Source: Gammaproteobacteria bacterium UBA2965
Lineage (GTDB): Bacteria > Pseudomonadota > Gammaproteobacteria > Pseudomonadales > Azotimanducaceae
Direction of reading: 5' to 3'
NCBI GenBank assembly: GCA_002348385.1
Contig: DEBD01000028.1
Span: 102,572-166,571 of the forward strand
DNA: 64,000 nucleotides
Each line of letters opens with the position of its first letter. Positions within the stretch are counted from its first letter, which is position 1. The position numbers were made by a program, and so were the translations under genes. The notes below the pieces were generated by a model that ran no database searches, had not been told where the DNA came from, and was given only the letters and a program-made list of their open reading frames with translations. Shown piece after piece: positions 17,154 through 25,974 of the stretch.

Positions 17154-18557
17154 CTAGCCCGCGTAGGTACTGGCTCCGTTGCTGTCGAACTTGTTGAGGA
17201 GCTTGTGCAGGTGCAGCCCTTCGAGAATGAACTCGATAGTGCTGGCGCGCTCCCCGTCGCCGATGCCATCCCGATCCGGGAATACGTCCATCATCCCCGG
17301 AATACGCTCCCCGATGGCTTTGTAGCTGGCGGCGTCCATTGACTCACCGGTGTCGATGGTGAGCCCGTCGTTGAACGCCATGGCGATGGATTCCAGGTCG
17401 TTCACATCGTAGTAGCGGTCGAAAACCGCTTTCACCGCGCCTTGCAGTATGCGCTGGGTGATCTTGTCTTCCTGGCCTTCTTCCATGGCTTCGAATTCCA
17501 CCTTGCCCTGGAAGGAAGGCATCACGAAGGCCAGATCGGAGATGCGTGGCACTACTTCGCTTTCGTCCAGACGCAGCGCGCGGCGGAAGGCGTTGGCCAC
17601 CATCGCTTCATAGTCGGCAATGGAAGTACGCACCGACACGCCCGAGCGCTGGTTGATGTCCGGAGACTGGCGTGCATGATGGGTGATCTCGGCCACGACC
17701 TCGCGCATGAACGGCGGCACGTGCAGGCGATAGTCGCTCATGTCGGCGATGTTGGCCTCCTGCTCCATGATGGCCACTTCTTCGTCGATGCCATCGGGAT
17801 AGTGGGTGCGAATCTGAGCGCCGTAACGGTCTTTCAAAGGGGTGATGATGCGCCCACGGTTGGTGTAATCCTCGGGATTGGCCGTGGCGACTACGAACAC
17901 GTCCAGCGGCAGACGCACTTTGTGGCCGCGAATCTGAACGTCGCGTTCTTCGAGCAGGTTCAAGAGACCTACCTGAATGCGCTCGGCAAGATCAGGCAGC
18001 TCGTTGATCGCGAAGATGCCACGGTTGACCCGGGGTACGAGCCCGTAATGCAGGGTGAGCTCGTCGGACAGATAACGGCCCTCGGCCACCTTGATGGGGT
18101 CTACCTCGCCGATAAGGTCGGCAATGGTGATGTCTGGGGTGGCCAGCTTTTCCGCGTAGCGTTCGTCTCGATGCATCCACTGAATCGGGGCCGCATCGCC
18201 CTGCTCCGCGATGATCTGCTTGCCCTCGGCGGAAATGGGTTGGTAGGGATTTTCCGGGATCTCGGTGCCGGCGATGACCGGGGTCCACTCGTCCAACAAG
18301 CTCGTGAGGCTGCGCACGATGCGGGATTTTGCCTGGCCTCGCTCGCCCAGCAGGATGATGTCCTGACTGCCCAGAATGGCGTTTGTGAGCTGGGGGATAA
18401 CGCTGTCGTCGTATCCCATCACGCCGGGAAACAGCGACTCGCGGGCGCGCAGTTTGCTGATGAGGTTCTTGCGGATCTCCGCTTTGACGGGAAGCAGCTG
18501 GTAGCCCGTGGACTTCAGCTCACCGAAGGTTTTTGCCAGATCTGCGGAGTCCCCCAT
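17154..18557 (-). CDS. Magnesium-chelatase/MoxR-like AAA+ ATPase
   Basis: ATPase of 467 residues. The P-loop is GERGQAKSR (residues 71-79), a variant with Ala-Lys-Ser, and the Walker B equivalent reads IFAINE (181-186). Sensor 1 lies in VFVVATANPEDY and an arginine-rich helix follows (ITPLKDRYGAQIRTHYP). The architecture matches chelatase subunit I-like ATPases that operate with a VWA partner, here encoded next in the operon. It drives conformational work on a client protein; no client gene is adjacent. The start at 18557 gives the expected N-terminus. Confidence 0.9.
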   Translation of the reverse strand: MGDSADLAKTFGELKSTGYQLLPVKAEIRKNLISKLRARESLFPGVMGYDDSVIPQLTNAILGSQDIILLGERGQAKSRIVRSLTSLLDEWTPVIAGTEIPENPYQPISAEGKQIIAEQGDAAPIQWMHRDERYAEKLATPDITIADLIGEVDPIKVAEGRYLSDELTLHYGLVPRVNRGIFAINELPDLAERIQVGLLNLLEERDVQIRGHKVRLPLDVFVVATANPEDYTNRGRIITPLKDRYGAQIRTHYPDGIDEEVAIMEQEANIADMSDYRLHVPPFMREVVAEITHHARQSPDINQRSGVSVRTSIADYEAMVANAFRRALRLDESEVVPRISDLAFVMPSFQGKVEFEAMEEGQEDKITQRILQGAVKAVFDRYYDVNDLESIAMAFNDGLTIDTGESMDAASYKAIGERIPGMMDVFPDRDGIGDGERASTIEFILEGLHLHKLLNKFDSNGASTYAG

Positions 18558-18676
18558 GGGCGCGCCTCTCGGAAATCCAATGATATGGATACCAGTCTCT
18601 CAGGGGCGCATGGGCTTGGCAAACGTTTTGAGTTTCAGGCCACAAAGGCCCCAAAAGACCGCAATAACCGCCGTGA

Positions 18677-19861
18677 TTAGGCGGTGTTTCGGTTGCTTGG
18701 CCGGCCCAGCATGCGATCGGAGATGATGCGCAGCTGGATTTCGCTGGTGCCTTCGAAGATCTTTGTTAGCCGCGCGTCGCGCCAGTGGCGCTCCACCGCA
18801 TGCAGCTTGGTGTAGCCCGCTCCGCCCAGGATCTGCAGCGCATCCGAAGTGACCCGCTCGGCCATCTCGCTGGCATACCATTTCACCATGGCGGCTTCTT
18901 TGTCCGCGCGATCGCCGTTATCCATGAGGGTGCAGGCGTGGTACATGAGCTGGCGGGCGGCTTCGATTTCGCTTGCCATGCGGGCCAGCTTGAAGCGGGT
19001 TTCCTGAAACTCGGCGATGGGCGCGTCGAACTGCACCCGCTCGTGGGAGTAGGCCATGGCGTCTTCCAGGGCGCCGCGGGCCAGGCCGATGGAACGTGCG
19101 GCCGTGTGGCAGCGGGCGGCGTCGAGAAAGTTCATGGCGTTCTTGAAGCCGTCGCCGCCCCCGCCGGTAACGATGTTCTCCGCCGGGATCCGACAACCGT
19201 CGAAGGCCAGCTCCCAGGTGCGCCAACCGAAGTAGCCGATCTTGGGGATGGGAGAACCCGAGCATCCCTCGGGCAGCTCGCCGCGGGGCTTTTCGATGAT
19301 GAAGTTCTTCAGTCCCTGGTGGTTGGGATTGTCGTCCCCCGGAGACTCCACGCGGGCCAACAGCTGTATGTAGTCGGCGCCGTCGGCGAACGTGCACCAA
19401 TACTTGTTGCCGGTGATGACCCATTCGTCGCCGTCGAGTACCGCGCGGCAGCTTGCCTTGGCGAGATCCGACCCCACGTTGGGCTCAGACAGGGCGATGG
19501 CGGCCAGGTACTCGCCTTCGGCGGCCTTGCGGGTGAGTTCCTCTCGCTTGTCCAGCGGCCAGCCGCCCACGTTCATCAGCGTGGCTGCGCGAGCGATGAT
19601 GCTGGCCACGCTCATCCAGCCGCGTGCCAGCTCCTCGGCAATGAGGCAGTACTCGAACACGCCGAGCCCCAACCCGCCCAGCTCTTCGGAGATGCGTACG
19701 CCGAAATAGCCCATCTCACCCATCTTGGCTCGCAGGTCCATGGGAATGTCGCCCTGGATGGGGTCCAGCTCGTTGGCCACGGGCAGCACTTCGCGCATGG
19801 TGAAGTCGCGGGCCACGTCCTGGATCATTCGTCGTTCTTCGGTGAGATAGTGTTCGGTCAA
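18677..19861 (-). CDS. Acyl-CoA dehydrogenase
   Basis: FAD enzyme of 394 residues that desaturates an acyl-CoA. The FAD motifs ALSEPNVGSDLAKASCRA and ITGNKYWCTFADGADYIQ, the helix TSDALQILGGAGYTK, and the C-terminal KIFEGTSEIQLRII are typical, with Glu of the EGTSE motif as candidate base. It is last in the operon PrpD-like, MaoC, MaoC, CitE-like, dehydrogenase, which suggests a short branched or dicarboxylic acyl-CoA as substrate. The next gene lies 34 bp upstream. Confidence 0.93.
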   Translation of the reverse strand: MTEHYLTEERRMIQDVARDFTMREVLPVANELDPIQGDIPMDLRAKMGEMGYFGVRISEELGGLGLGVFEYCLIAEELARGWMSVASIIARAATLMNVGGWPLDKREELTRKAAEGEYLAAIALSEPNVGSDLAKASCRAVLDGDEWVITGNKYWCTFADGADYIQLLARVESPGDDNPNHQGLKNFIIEKPRGELPEGCSGSPIPKIGYFGWRTWELAFDGCRIPAENIVTGGGGDGFKNAMNFLDAARCHTAARSIGLARGALEDAMAYSHERVQFDAPIAEFQETRFKLARMASEIEAARQLMYHACTLMDNGDRADKEAAMVKWYASEMAERVTSDALQILGGAGYTKLHAVERHWRDARLTKIFEGTSEIQLRIISDRMLGRPSNRNTA

Positions 19862-19895
19862 CGTTTGGTTCCTTGTTTTCCCCCGTGACGTGCGG

Positions 19896-20807
19896 TTACA
19901 GGCCGATTAGGTCTGCGCGATCGATGAGATTCTGCACGATACGGATGCTGGCCGCATCCACCATCACGCCGTCCACGTTGATGGCGCCCAGGCCCTGGGT
20001 CAGTGCCTCTTGGTAAGCGGCCTTCTGGGCGCGTGCGTCCGCCACTGCTTCGGCGTCGGGCGTGAACACCTCGTAGGCTGGCTCGATCTGGCTGGGGTGA
20101 ATGGCCCACTTGCCCACCATGCCCAGCGCGAACGCGCGCTCGGCTTCCTTGGCGTACGCCTCGGGATTGCGGAAGTTGGCGTACGGCCCATCCACCGGAT
20201 CGATTCCGTTGGCATGGCAGGCGATGGTCATCTTGTAGCGCGGGTAGTGCCACACGTCGGGCGGATAAGCGCCGGAGGCGCCCACCGCACCCAGTTGCAT
20301 CTGCTGGCTGGCCGAGTAGTCGCCCATCCCGAATATCAGACACTCCAGGCGGTCGGAGCAGCCGGCAATCTCTTCCACGTTCATCATGCCTTCCACTTCT
20401 TCGATCAGACACTCGATGCCGATGCGGCGCGTGAGCCCCAGCTTCTGCTCCAGCTGATCCAGCATGAGGTGCACGAACAGAACGTCTGCAGCACTTTTGG
20501 CCTTGGTGAGCATGATGGTGTCGAGCTTGTCGCCAGCGCCGGTGACGACCTCGATGATGTCGTCGTGACACCACTGGGTCTCCACGTCGTTGATGCGCAC
20601 ACATAGGGTGCGGGGCACCCACTCCAGGGTATTGATGGCGTTTACGATCATGCCCCGCGCTTCGGCTTTGGCGCTCGGAGCCACCGCGTCTTCGAGATCG
20701 AGAAAGACATGATCGAGCTCAAGGGCTGCGGCCTTTGTCATCATCTTCTCGGAGCTGCCCGGTACGGAGAGCTGGCAGCGGCGCGGCCGCCTGGGTTGTG
20801 GGTCCAT
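19896..20807 (-). CDS. CitE-like CoA-ester lyase (second copy)
   Basis: HpcH/HpaI-family lyase of 303 residues. Conserved blocks include RRCQLSVPGSSEKMMTKAAAL, DHVFLDLEDAVAPSAKAEARG with the acidic ligands, and LECLIFGMGDYSASQQ. It differs clearly from the copy at 6202, so the two probably have different substrates. It sits 22 bp after two overlapping MaoC genes and before an acyl-CoA dehydrogenase. The arrangement fits cleavage of a hydroxylated C5 dicarboxyl-CoA, by analogy with citramalyl-CoA or methylmalyl-CoA lyases. Confidence 0.9.
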   Translation of the reverse strand: MDPQPRRPRRCQLSVPGSSEKMMTKAAALELDHVFLDLEDAVAPSAKAEARGMIVNAINTLEWVPRTLCVRINDVETQWCHDDIIEVVTGAGDKLDTIMLTKAKSAADVLFVHLMLDQLEQKLGLTRRIGIECLIEEVEGMMNVEEIAGCSDRLECLIFGMGDYSASQQMQLGAVGASGAYPPDVWHYPRYKMTIACHANGIDPVDGPYANFRNPEAYAKEAERAFALGMVGKWAIHPSQIEPAYEVFTPDAEAVADARAQKAAYQEALTQGLGAINVDGVMVDAASIRIVQNLIDRADLIGL

Positions 20808-20829
20808 TGCAATACCTCGCAGTTGTTCG

Positions 20830-21318
20830 CTAGTGGCTGTCCGCGTAGTGGCTGCGGCGCTTGATCAGCACCGTGCGCTCACCTTCGAATACCACCTGAT
20901 CGTTCTGGTTTACGCCCCAGTGTTTAAAGGTGACCCGGCCGGCGTCATCAGGCGCGTCGGCTTGCGTATCGAGCACCTCGCTGTAGGCGTACAGGGTGTC
21001 GCCGTGAAAGACGGGCGCCTTCAAGCGGATCTTGTCCAGCTTCAGCTCGCGCAGCGCGTTCTCGCCAGTATCCTGCATGGTCAGCCCGATCACCATGGCG
21101 ATGGTGACGCCGCCGAACTGCAGGCGCTGGTTCCAACCGTCGCGGCCCATGGCGTTCTGCTGCATGGCGTGCTCGTTGAAGTGACCCTCGGCCGTGTTCA
21201 GCACCTGCAGGGTAATGCCCACGTTGTCCTGCTCGCACATGGTCTTGCCGCGTGCATGCCTGATCACTTCGCCCACCTGGAAGTCTTCGAAGTAGTTGTG
21301 GTTGCCCGTCAGGCTCAC
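20830..21318 (-). CDS. MaoC-like dehydratase, half-size unit B
   Basis: Hot-dog protein of 162 residues. The N-terminus NHNYFEDFQVGEVIRHARGKTM is typical of MaoC-type hydratases and FGGVTIAMVIGLTMQD is the central helix. The start is GTG at 21318, overlapping the stop of the preceding MaoC gene in GTGA; the longer frame to 21834 is an out-of-phase extension over that gene. The pair resembles the two halves of the fused mesaconyl-CoA or itaconyl-CoA hydratases. It is predicted to work with the partner encoded immediately upstream. Confidence 0.88.
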   Translation of the reverse strand: MSLTGNHNYFEDFQVGEVIRHARGKTMCEQDNVGITLQVLNTAEGHFNEHAMQQNAMGRDGWNQRLQFGGVTIAMVIGLTMQDTGENALRELKLDKIRLKAPVFHGDTLYAYSEVLDTQADAPDDAGRVTFKHWGVNQNDQVVFEGERTVLIKRRSHYADSH

Positions 21319-21812
21319 GCGGCGCGGCTCCGCTTTCGCACCAGGTTGGTGCGGTGGTAGTCCAGCACCTTGATGCCGTCCTGATTGAATCCTTCCGTAT
21401 GCCAGGTGACGATACCGAAATTGGGCTGTCCCTTGGACTCTCGAGCCGATACCACGGTGCTGCGAGCCGTCAACGTATCGCCCACGTGCACGTCTTCGAG
21501 AAACTCGCAGGCTTCCACGCCAAGAAAGGGCCCGCCGCCCTCGCTCAGATCTTCTACTGTGAGGCCGAACACGGTGTTGAAAACCAGCAGGGGGTTGACC
21601 ACCGTGGTTGGGTGTCCCAGAGAGCGCGCATAAGGCTCGTTGAAGTACAGTGGGCAGAAAGACAACGTTTGCGTGGTGAACAGGGCGTTGTCGCCCGCAC
21701 TGAGGGTGCGGCCCCAGTGATGTTCGAATACGCGCCCTACCTTCATGTCTTCGAAGCGGTTGCCCTTGGGCGAAAGACGCGCCCGGGTGCGAAAGTCGCG
21801 CTCCTCGCTCAT
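21315..21812 (-). CDS. MaoC-like dehydratase, half-size unit A
   Basis: Hot-dog protein of 165 residues. NRFEDMKVGRVFEHHWGRTLSAGDNALFTTQTL and FNEPYARSLGHPTTVVNPLL carry the hydratase-type motif, and VHVGDTLTARSTVVSARESKG follows. The ATG at 21812 overlaps the PrpD stop (ATGA), and its own stop overlaps the start of the second MaoC gene (GTGA), so three genes are translationally coupled. Coupling suggests an equimolar heteromer. Substrate is inferred only from the neighbours. Confidence 0.88.
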   Translation of the reverse strand: MSEERDFRTRARLSPKGNRFEDMKVGRVFEHHWGRTLSAGDNALFTTQTLSFCPLYFNEPYARSLGHPTTVVNPLLVFNTVFGLTVEDLSEGGGPFLGVEACEFLEDVHVGDTLTARSTVVSARESKGQPNFGIVTWHTEGFNQDGIKVLDYHRTNLVRKRSRAA

Positions 21813-23149
21813 TGACCGCTCCGTAGCAGCGCAAACAACCCGGTGAGGTCTTCCTGATTCTCCAGGTCTCGAATCTGTGCGGCCAGCGCTTCGGCCTGAC
21901 CCCTGCCCAATTGTGGATCTGTCAGCGCGTGGAATTTGCGGGTCAGCTTGTCCCACTGAGCGTCCAGATTACGCATGGGAATGGCAACGTTCACCGCATC
22001 GCAGAACGACTCGCCGTTCTTTGTGGTGATGGTGACCACGCTATCCGCACTGGGTTTTTCGTGGGCGACCACGGTTACCCGATCGCGCAGCGCAACCAAC
22101 CGTGGTTCCTGGGTGAGTTCGTCGGTAAACGATTCGATACTCGCCGTGTCTTCGCCGGCCAGCACCATGGCGGCGGTGAAGCGCAGGCTGAACTTGGCCT
22201 CCAGGCCGGATGCGGGCTCGGCGATGTTGCACACAGTGAAGTGGCCGGGATCTACCCGAATATGAACGGTGTCGATGTCGTCTGGCGCGAAGGTATTGGT
22301 GGCGCACAGATTGTTCAGCGCTTCCATGGAGGAATGGGTGAGATAACACGCGGCGTGGTACTTGAAGCAGATGTCCTGGCAGTAGGCGTCTTTGGCCAGC
22401 GCAGCGCGAAAACGCTCCTCATCGGCGCCGGGCGCTTGCGTCGCCATGAATCCCTGGGGGGTTTCCAGTATGTCGAGGCGGCTGTCGAACCCCTTGCTGG
22501 CAAGCATGGCCGCCTGCACACCGGTGGCCGCCGCGTGACCAGCGTGCAGGGGTTTGCACATGGTGCCAAACTGAGACTTGAGACCGGCCGCTTGCGTGCC
22601 GGCGATGCCCATGGCCGAGGCGGTGGCTAGCACGTCCAGACCCAGCAGGTTGGCGCTGGCGGCCGCGGCGGCGAAGCTGCCCAGGGTGCCCGTGGCATGC
22701 CATCCCTGTTGGTAATGTCCACGGCCGGCGTACAGCCCCAGGATGCACTCGGTGTCCACGCCCGCGCACAGTGCTGCCACCACCGCTCGGCCGGATTTCC
22801 CATGGTGCTCGGCCAGGGCCAGCAAGGCGGGCGCCACCGGTACCGTGGGGTGCCCGGTCATGGCGGTGTGCACGTCGTCGTAATCGTGGGCGTGGCCGGC
22901 GGCTCCGTTGATCAATGCCGCCTGGGGCACGCTGACCCGTTCTGGGCGCCCGATGAGGCTAGCTTGGGCGTGGCCGCCTTCGTCCAAGGCCTGGTCGCGC
23001 AGAATGGCCGCCAGCGGTTCGTTGGCGCCCGCAACGGTGACCCCCACCACGTCGAGCAGGGCCTGCTTTGCCACCGTGGTGGCGGCAGCAGGAATCTGCG
23101 CAAAGCCAGTGCCGGCGATCCGCTCCGCCAGTGCGAGTGTGGGTTGCAT
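21809..23149 (-). CDS. MmgE/PrpD-family protein
   Basis: Protein of about 446 residues matching the MmgE/PrpD fold, which includes 2-methylcitrate dehydratase and cis-aconitate decarboxylase. Typical features are LLDVVGVTVAGANEP near the N-terminus, AAGHAHDYDDVH, and QFGTMCKPLHAGHAAATGVQAA. The start at 23149 (MQPTLALAERIA) gives the usual N-terminus; an ATG at 23218 would add 23 residues and neither has a strong ribosome-binding site. First of a five-gene operon leading to MaoC, CitE-like and acyl-CoA dehydrogenase genes. Which reaction it catalyses cannot be read from sequence. Confidence 0.88.
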   Translation of the reverse strand: MQPTLALAERIAGTGFAQIPAAATTVAKQALLDVVGVTVAGANEPLAAILRDQALDEGGHAQASLIGRPERVSVPQAALINGAAGHAHDYDDVHTAMTGHPTVPVAPALLALAEHHGKSGRAVVAALCAGVDTECILGLYAGRGHYQQGWHATGTLGSFAAAAASANLLGLDVLATASAMGIAGTQAAGLKSQFGTMCKPLHAGHAAATGVQAAMLASKGFDSRLDILETPQGFMATQAPGADEERFRAALAKDAYCQDICFKYHAACYLTHSSMEALNNLCATNTFAPDDIDTVHIRVDPGHFTVCNIAEPASGLEAKFSLRFTAAMVLAGEDTASIESFTDELTQEPRLVALRDRVTVVAHEKPSADSVVTITTKNGESFCDAVNVAIPMRNLDAQWDKLTRKFHALTDPQLGRGQAEALAAQIRDLENQEDLTGLFALLRSGQ

Positions 23150-23282
23150 TACCAGTGTCCGAACGTGGGCCCCGGCATAAACGTAGCGGGAAAGGGTTAG
23201 CTTTGCAAAACGTCCCATCCCAACAGAATGTCTTGCAAGCCCTTTGCGACAAACAGCCCGGTGGCAGCGGTCTGTCCCCGAT

Positions 23283-24080
23283 TCAGGCCAGATCTTCCAG
23301 CACCCGTCGGCGGATGGCTGCGGTGGCTTCGGCTACATCCCCTTGCGCGCTCATGGGCGCGCCTACTCGAATCCGGTAGGGTTGGCCTTCCTTGTTGAGC
23401 AGCTCCCGGAACAGGGTCATGTCCTTCAATTCGTCGTTGAGCACATACAGCAGATAATAGAGCCAGGAGTTACGGGCTCGTATGTGTGCGGGCAGCACGG
23501 GCACGCCGTAGCGCTGGGCCAAGTTGGCAACGGTGGTGGTCCATTCGCGTTCCTGTAACCCTCGGACCGTGGGGCGTGCCAGCCGCCCCGAGGGAAACAT
23601 GACGATGATCCTGCCGGCGCGAAACGCGCGCACCATGTGGGTGACTGTTTCCCTGTTGCGCGCGTGGTTGCGTTTTTCGTCCACCCACTCGACCGGAATG
23701 AGCATCTCCGCCAGGTTAGGCGCGGCGCGTAGGGCGTCCCGGTTGGCGAAGAAAGTGATGTCCTGGCGGACCTGCCTGAGCACGTCGAACATGGCCACAC
23801 CGTCGGCAATGCCTGCCGGATGGTTGGCCGCCACGATGGCGCCCCCTTGCGCGGGGATGTGCTCGGTCCCTTCGGCCGTGACCTTCAGTTCGAGCCGCCG
23901 GCTTAGATGCTTGAAGGTCGACAGCGCGTCCATGGGGGCCACCGTGTCGATGGTGTGCACCGCGTGCCGATACCCCAGCACCGGGTAGAACAGGCGTTTC
24001 ACCTGTCGCCACAGAAACGGGCGCGACATCAGCTGCGTCGCCCGTTCTTCGATCAGCACGTCTACGATGTGCTTGTGCAT
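23283..24080 (-). CDS. 1-acylglycerol-phosphate acyltransferase-like protein
   Basis: PlsC-type acyltransferase of 265 residues, probably membrane-associated. The acyl-acceptor motif is NHPAGIADG, a variant with five residues between His and Asp, and MFPSGRLARPT corresponds to the second block (FPEG). The ATG at 24080 overlaps the end of the upstream hydrolase by 19 bp and follows GGAG; the longer frame is an artefact over that gene. It likely transfers fatty acyl groups to a lysophospholipid or related acceptor. Confidence 0.82.
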   Translation of the reverse strand: MHKHIVDVLIEERATQLMSRPFLWRQVKRLFYPVLGYRHAVHTIDTVAPMDALSTFKHLSRRLELKVTAEGTEHIPAQGGAIVAANHPAGIADGVAMFDVLRQVRQDITFFANRDALRAAPNLAEMLIPVEWVDEKRNHARNRETVTHMVRAFRAGRIIVMFPSGRLARPTVRGLQEREWTTTVANLAQRYGVPVLPAHIRARNSWLYYLLYVLNDELKDMTLFRELLNKEGQPYRIRVGAPMSAQGDVAEATAAIRRRVLEDLA

Positions 24081-24856
24081 TGCTCCACGAATGCGCCCAG
24101 GGCGGCGTTGAACGCCTCGGCGCCTTCCATATTGACGCCGTGTCCGGTGTCCAGATCCGCGATCTGCAGGTTGGGCATGTTGGCTTCGGCGAAATCGCGG
24201 TGGGCTTGGAAGCGTTTCTCGCGTTGTCCGCACAGCAGCAGTGCGGGTACCGAGTTGACGTGTACCGAATCGCGCATGGAAAGCCTGGGTGCGCTGTAGC
24301 GCATGATGTTGGCGACTCCCACGGGGCTGAGTTGTGCAGCATCCTGCATCAACGCCTCGTACACCGCTACCGGTAAGCGCTTGGCATGGCGCGGATGCAC
24401 GGGAATGCGCGCGATGGCGGCCTCACCCCCCTCGAGAATCTTCGCGGCGTTGGCGGCCGCTTTGCCTTCGGCCGCCTGCCTGGCGGTGGTCTTGGCGAAT
24501 CCAGAGGCGGAATTGGTGAAGGCATGCCCCAGGGTTCGCTCGGGGTAGGTCAGCGCGTAGCGGATAGTGGCCCCGGCGCCCAGGGAGTAGCCCACCAGCA
24601 GCCAGTGTGGCACGCCCAGGGCAGTGCGGATGGCGTCGAACTGCTCCACCCAGTGGTCCGGGTGGTAGTAGGCTGGCTCCGCAGGGCTGGGGGAGTGGCC
24701 GTGGCCCCAGAGCTCCACCGTGACCGGCCGGCAGTAAGCGCGCATGGCCGGGATGTTGAGCAGCCACTGGGCGGCGCTGCACAGGAATCCGTGCACCAGC
24801 AACACGGCGGGGCCGTTACCACCGTGGTCTTGCCAGGACATCTGAACTTTTGCCAT
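24062..24856 (-). CDS. Alpha/beta hydrolase
   Basis: Hydrolase of 264 residues. VLLVHGFLCSAAQW holds the oxyanion loop, the nucleophile Ser sits in VGYSLGAGATIR, and DTGHGVNMEGAEAFNAAL provides the late histidine. LWGHGHSPSP is the standard post-strand motif. The family includes esterases, lactonases and ring-cleavage product hydrolases. It overlaps the acyltransferase start, which suggests joint expression. Substrate unknown. Confidence 0.88.
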   Translation of the reverse strand: MAKVQMSWQDHGGNGPAVLLVHGFLCSAAQWLLNIPAMRAYCRPVTVELWGHGHSPSPAEPAYYHPDHWVEQFDAIRTALGVPHWLLVGYSLGAGATIRYALTYPERTLGHAFTNSASGFAKTTARQAAEGKAAANAAKILEGGEAAIARIPVHPRHAKRLPVAVYEALMQDAAQLSPVGVANIMRYSAPRLSMRDSVHVNSVPALLLCGQREKRFQAHRDFAEANMPNLQIADLDTGHGVNMEGAEAFNAALGAFVEQCTSTS

Positions 24857-24974
24857 ATCCGTGGACCGCTACCAGGGTCGGAAGCCTACCACGGCATTCA
24901 CGTTTCGCAGCCGCGGCCGATCCTCCTGCGCCGGGTAGGTTTTCCCGGTAATATCGCCCGGTGGAGGAGGACTC

Positions 24975-25358
24975 ATGGAGACCAGGGCCTATTTCGTAAT
25001 AGGGGATCTGGCTGTCAACATCCTGGTGGGAGCCCTGGTTGGCGGGCTGATGGCCCTGATGTTCGGTCCCGCATGGAACATGTTCGCCGCAATGATTGTG
25101 GGCATGGCGCTGGGAATGCTCGTTTCGGTGCCCCTGGCGTTCGTTGCGTCCGGGCTATTCGGCGCCATGGAGGTCATGTTGCCCGTAATGACCACCGGCA
25201 TGCTCGCCGGCATGGCAGTCCCCATGGTGGCGAGCATGGCAGCACACACTTTCGGTGACGGCGCGCTCATGGGCGGGGTGTGTGGTCTGGCGGTGTTCGT
25301 GGCCACCTATGTGGCGAATGCATTCATCAAACGCAAGGCAAGCGAATGGACGTCGTAA
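24975..25358 (+). CDS. Small polytopic membrane protein
   Basis: Protein of 127 residues that is almost entirely hydrophobic, with about four predicted membrane segments rich in Gly, Ala and Met (e.g. ILVGALVGGLMALMF, MLPVMTTGMLAGMAVPMVASM). I do not recognise the family. GGAGGA stands just before the ATG. It overlaps the following methyltransferase gene by 13 bp, so the two are probably co-expressed and the pair may act on a membrane substrate. Confidence 0.78.
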   Translation: METRAYFVIGDLAVNILVGALVGGLMALMFGPAWNMFAAMIVGMALGMLVSVPLAFVASGLFGAMEVMLPVMTTGMLAGMAVPMVASMAAHTFGDGALMGGVCGLAVFVATYVANAFIKRKASEWTS

Positions 25359-25957
25359 CGCAGAAAAAGTGGGACCGGGCCGCCGCTAATTTCGATCTCA
25401 TGGCGTCGTATGGCCCGGAAAAGCGTTGGTTGCCCTACAAGCGCGAGTTGTTCGGCAACATGGGCGAGGGCAAGATTCTGTTCATGGCGGTTGGTACGGG
25501 TCTGGATGTCCCGGCGTTTCCCGCCGGCCGGGACATCGTCGGTATCGATATCAGCCAGAAGATGCTCGATGCCGGTGCGGACCGGGTGCAGGGGTATGAA
25601 GGATCGTTGATCCTGCAGCAGGCCGACGTGCACGACATGCCTTTCGAGGACGACCAGTTCGATCAGGTGTTTACCTCGTGCACGTTCTGTTCCGTGCCTG
25701 ATCCCATCGACGGGCTGCGCGCGCTCCGCAGGGTGCTCAAACCGGGGGGCGATCTGTTCATGTTCGAGCACACGGGCAGCCGCTACTATCCCTTCAAACC
25801 CATGATGAACCTGATGACGGTGGTATCGCGCAAGCTGGGGCCGGACATGAACCGCACCACGGTGGAAAACGTGGTGGCAGCCGGTTACGAGCTGCAGCGC
25901 GTTACCCACGTGTATATGGACGTGGTGAAAACCATTCACGGTCGAAATCCGGCCTAG
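25346..25957 (+). CDS. Class I SAM-dependent methyltransferase
   Basis: Methyltransferase of 203 residues. Motif I is FMAVGTGLDVPAF, followed by DIVGIDISQKMLDAGADR, DVHDMPFEDDQFDQVFTSCTFCSVPDP and LKPGGDLFMFEHTGSR. It resembles UbiE-like and phospholipid N-methyltransferase-like enzymes. The ATG at 25346 overlaps the end of the membrane protein gene; the longer frame reads through that gene. The acceptor is unknown; a lipid or quinone is plausible from the membrane-protein neighbour. Confidence 0.88.
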   Translation: MDVVTQKKWDRAAANFDLMASYGPEKRWLPYKRELFGNMGEGKILFMAVGTGLDVPAFPAGRDIVGIDISQKMLDAGADRVQGYEGSLILQQADVHDMPFEDDQFDQVFTSCTFCSVPDPIDGLRALRRVLKPGGDLFMFEHTGSRYYPFKPMMNLMTVVSRKLGPDMNRTTVENVVAAGYELQRVTHVYMDVVKTIHGRNPA

Positions 25958-25974
25958 CAACGGGAGAGCTGAAC

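Noticed and set aside
17442..18680. 412-codon plus frame
   Set aside because: Antisense to the AAA+ ATPase; low complexity of real-protein features.
18785..19888. 367-codon plus frame
   Set aside because: Antisense to the acyl-CoA dehydrogenase with all FAD motifs intact.
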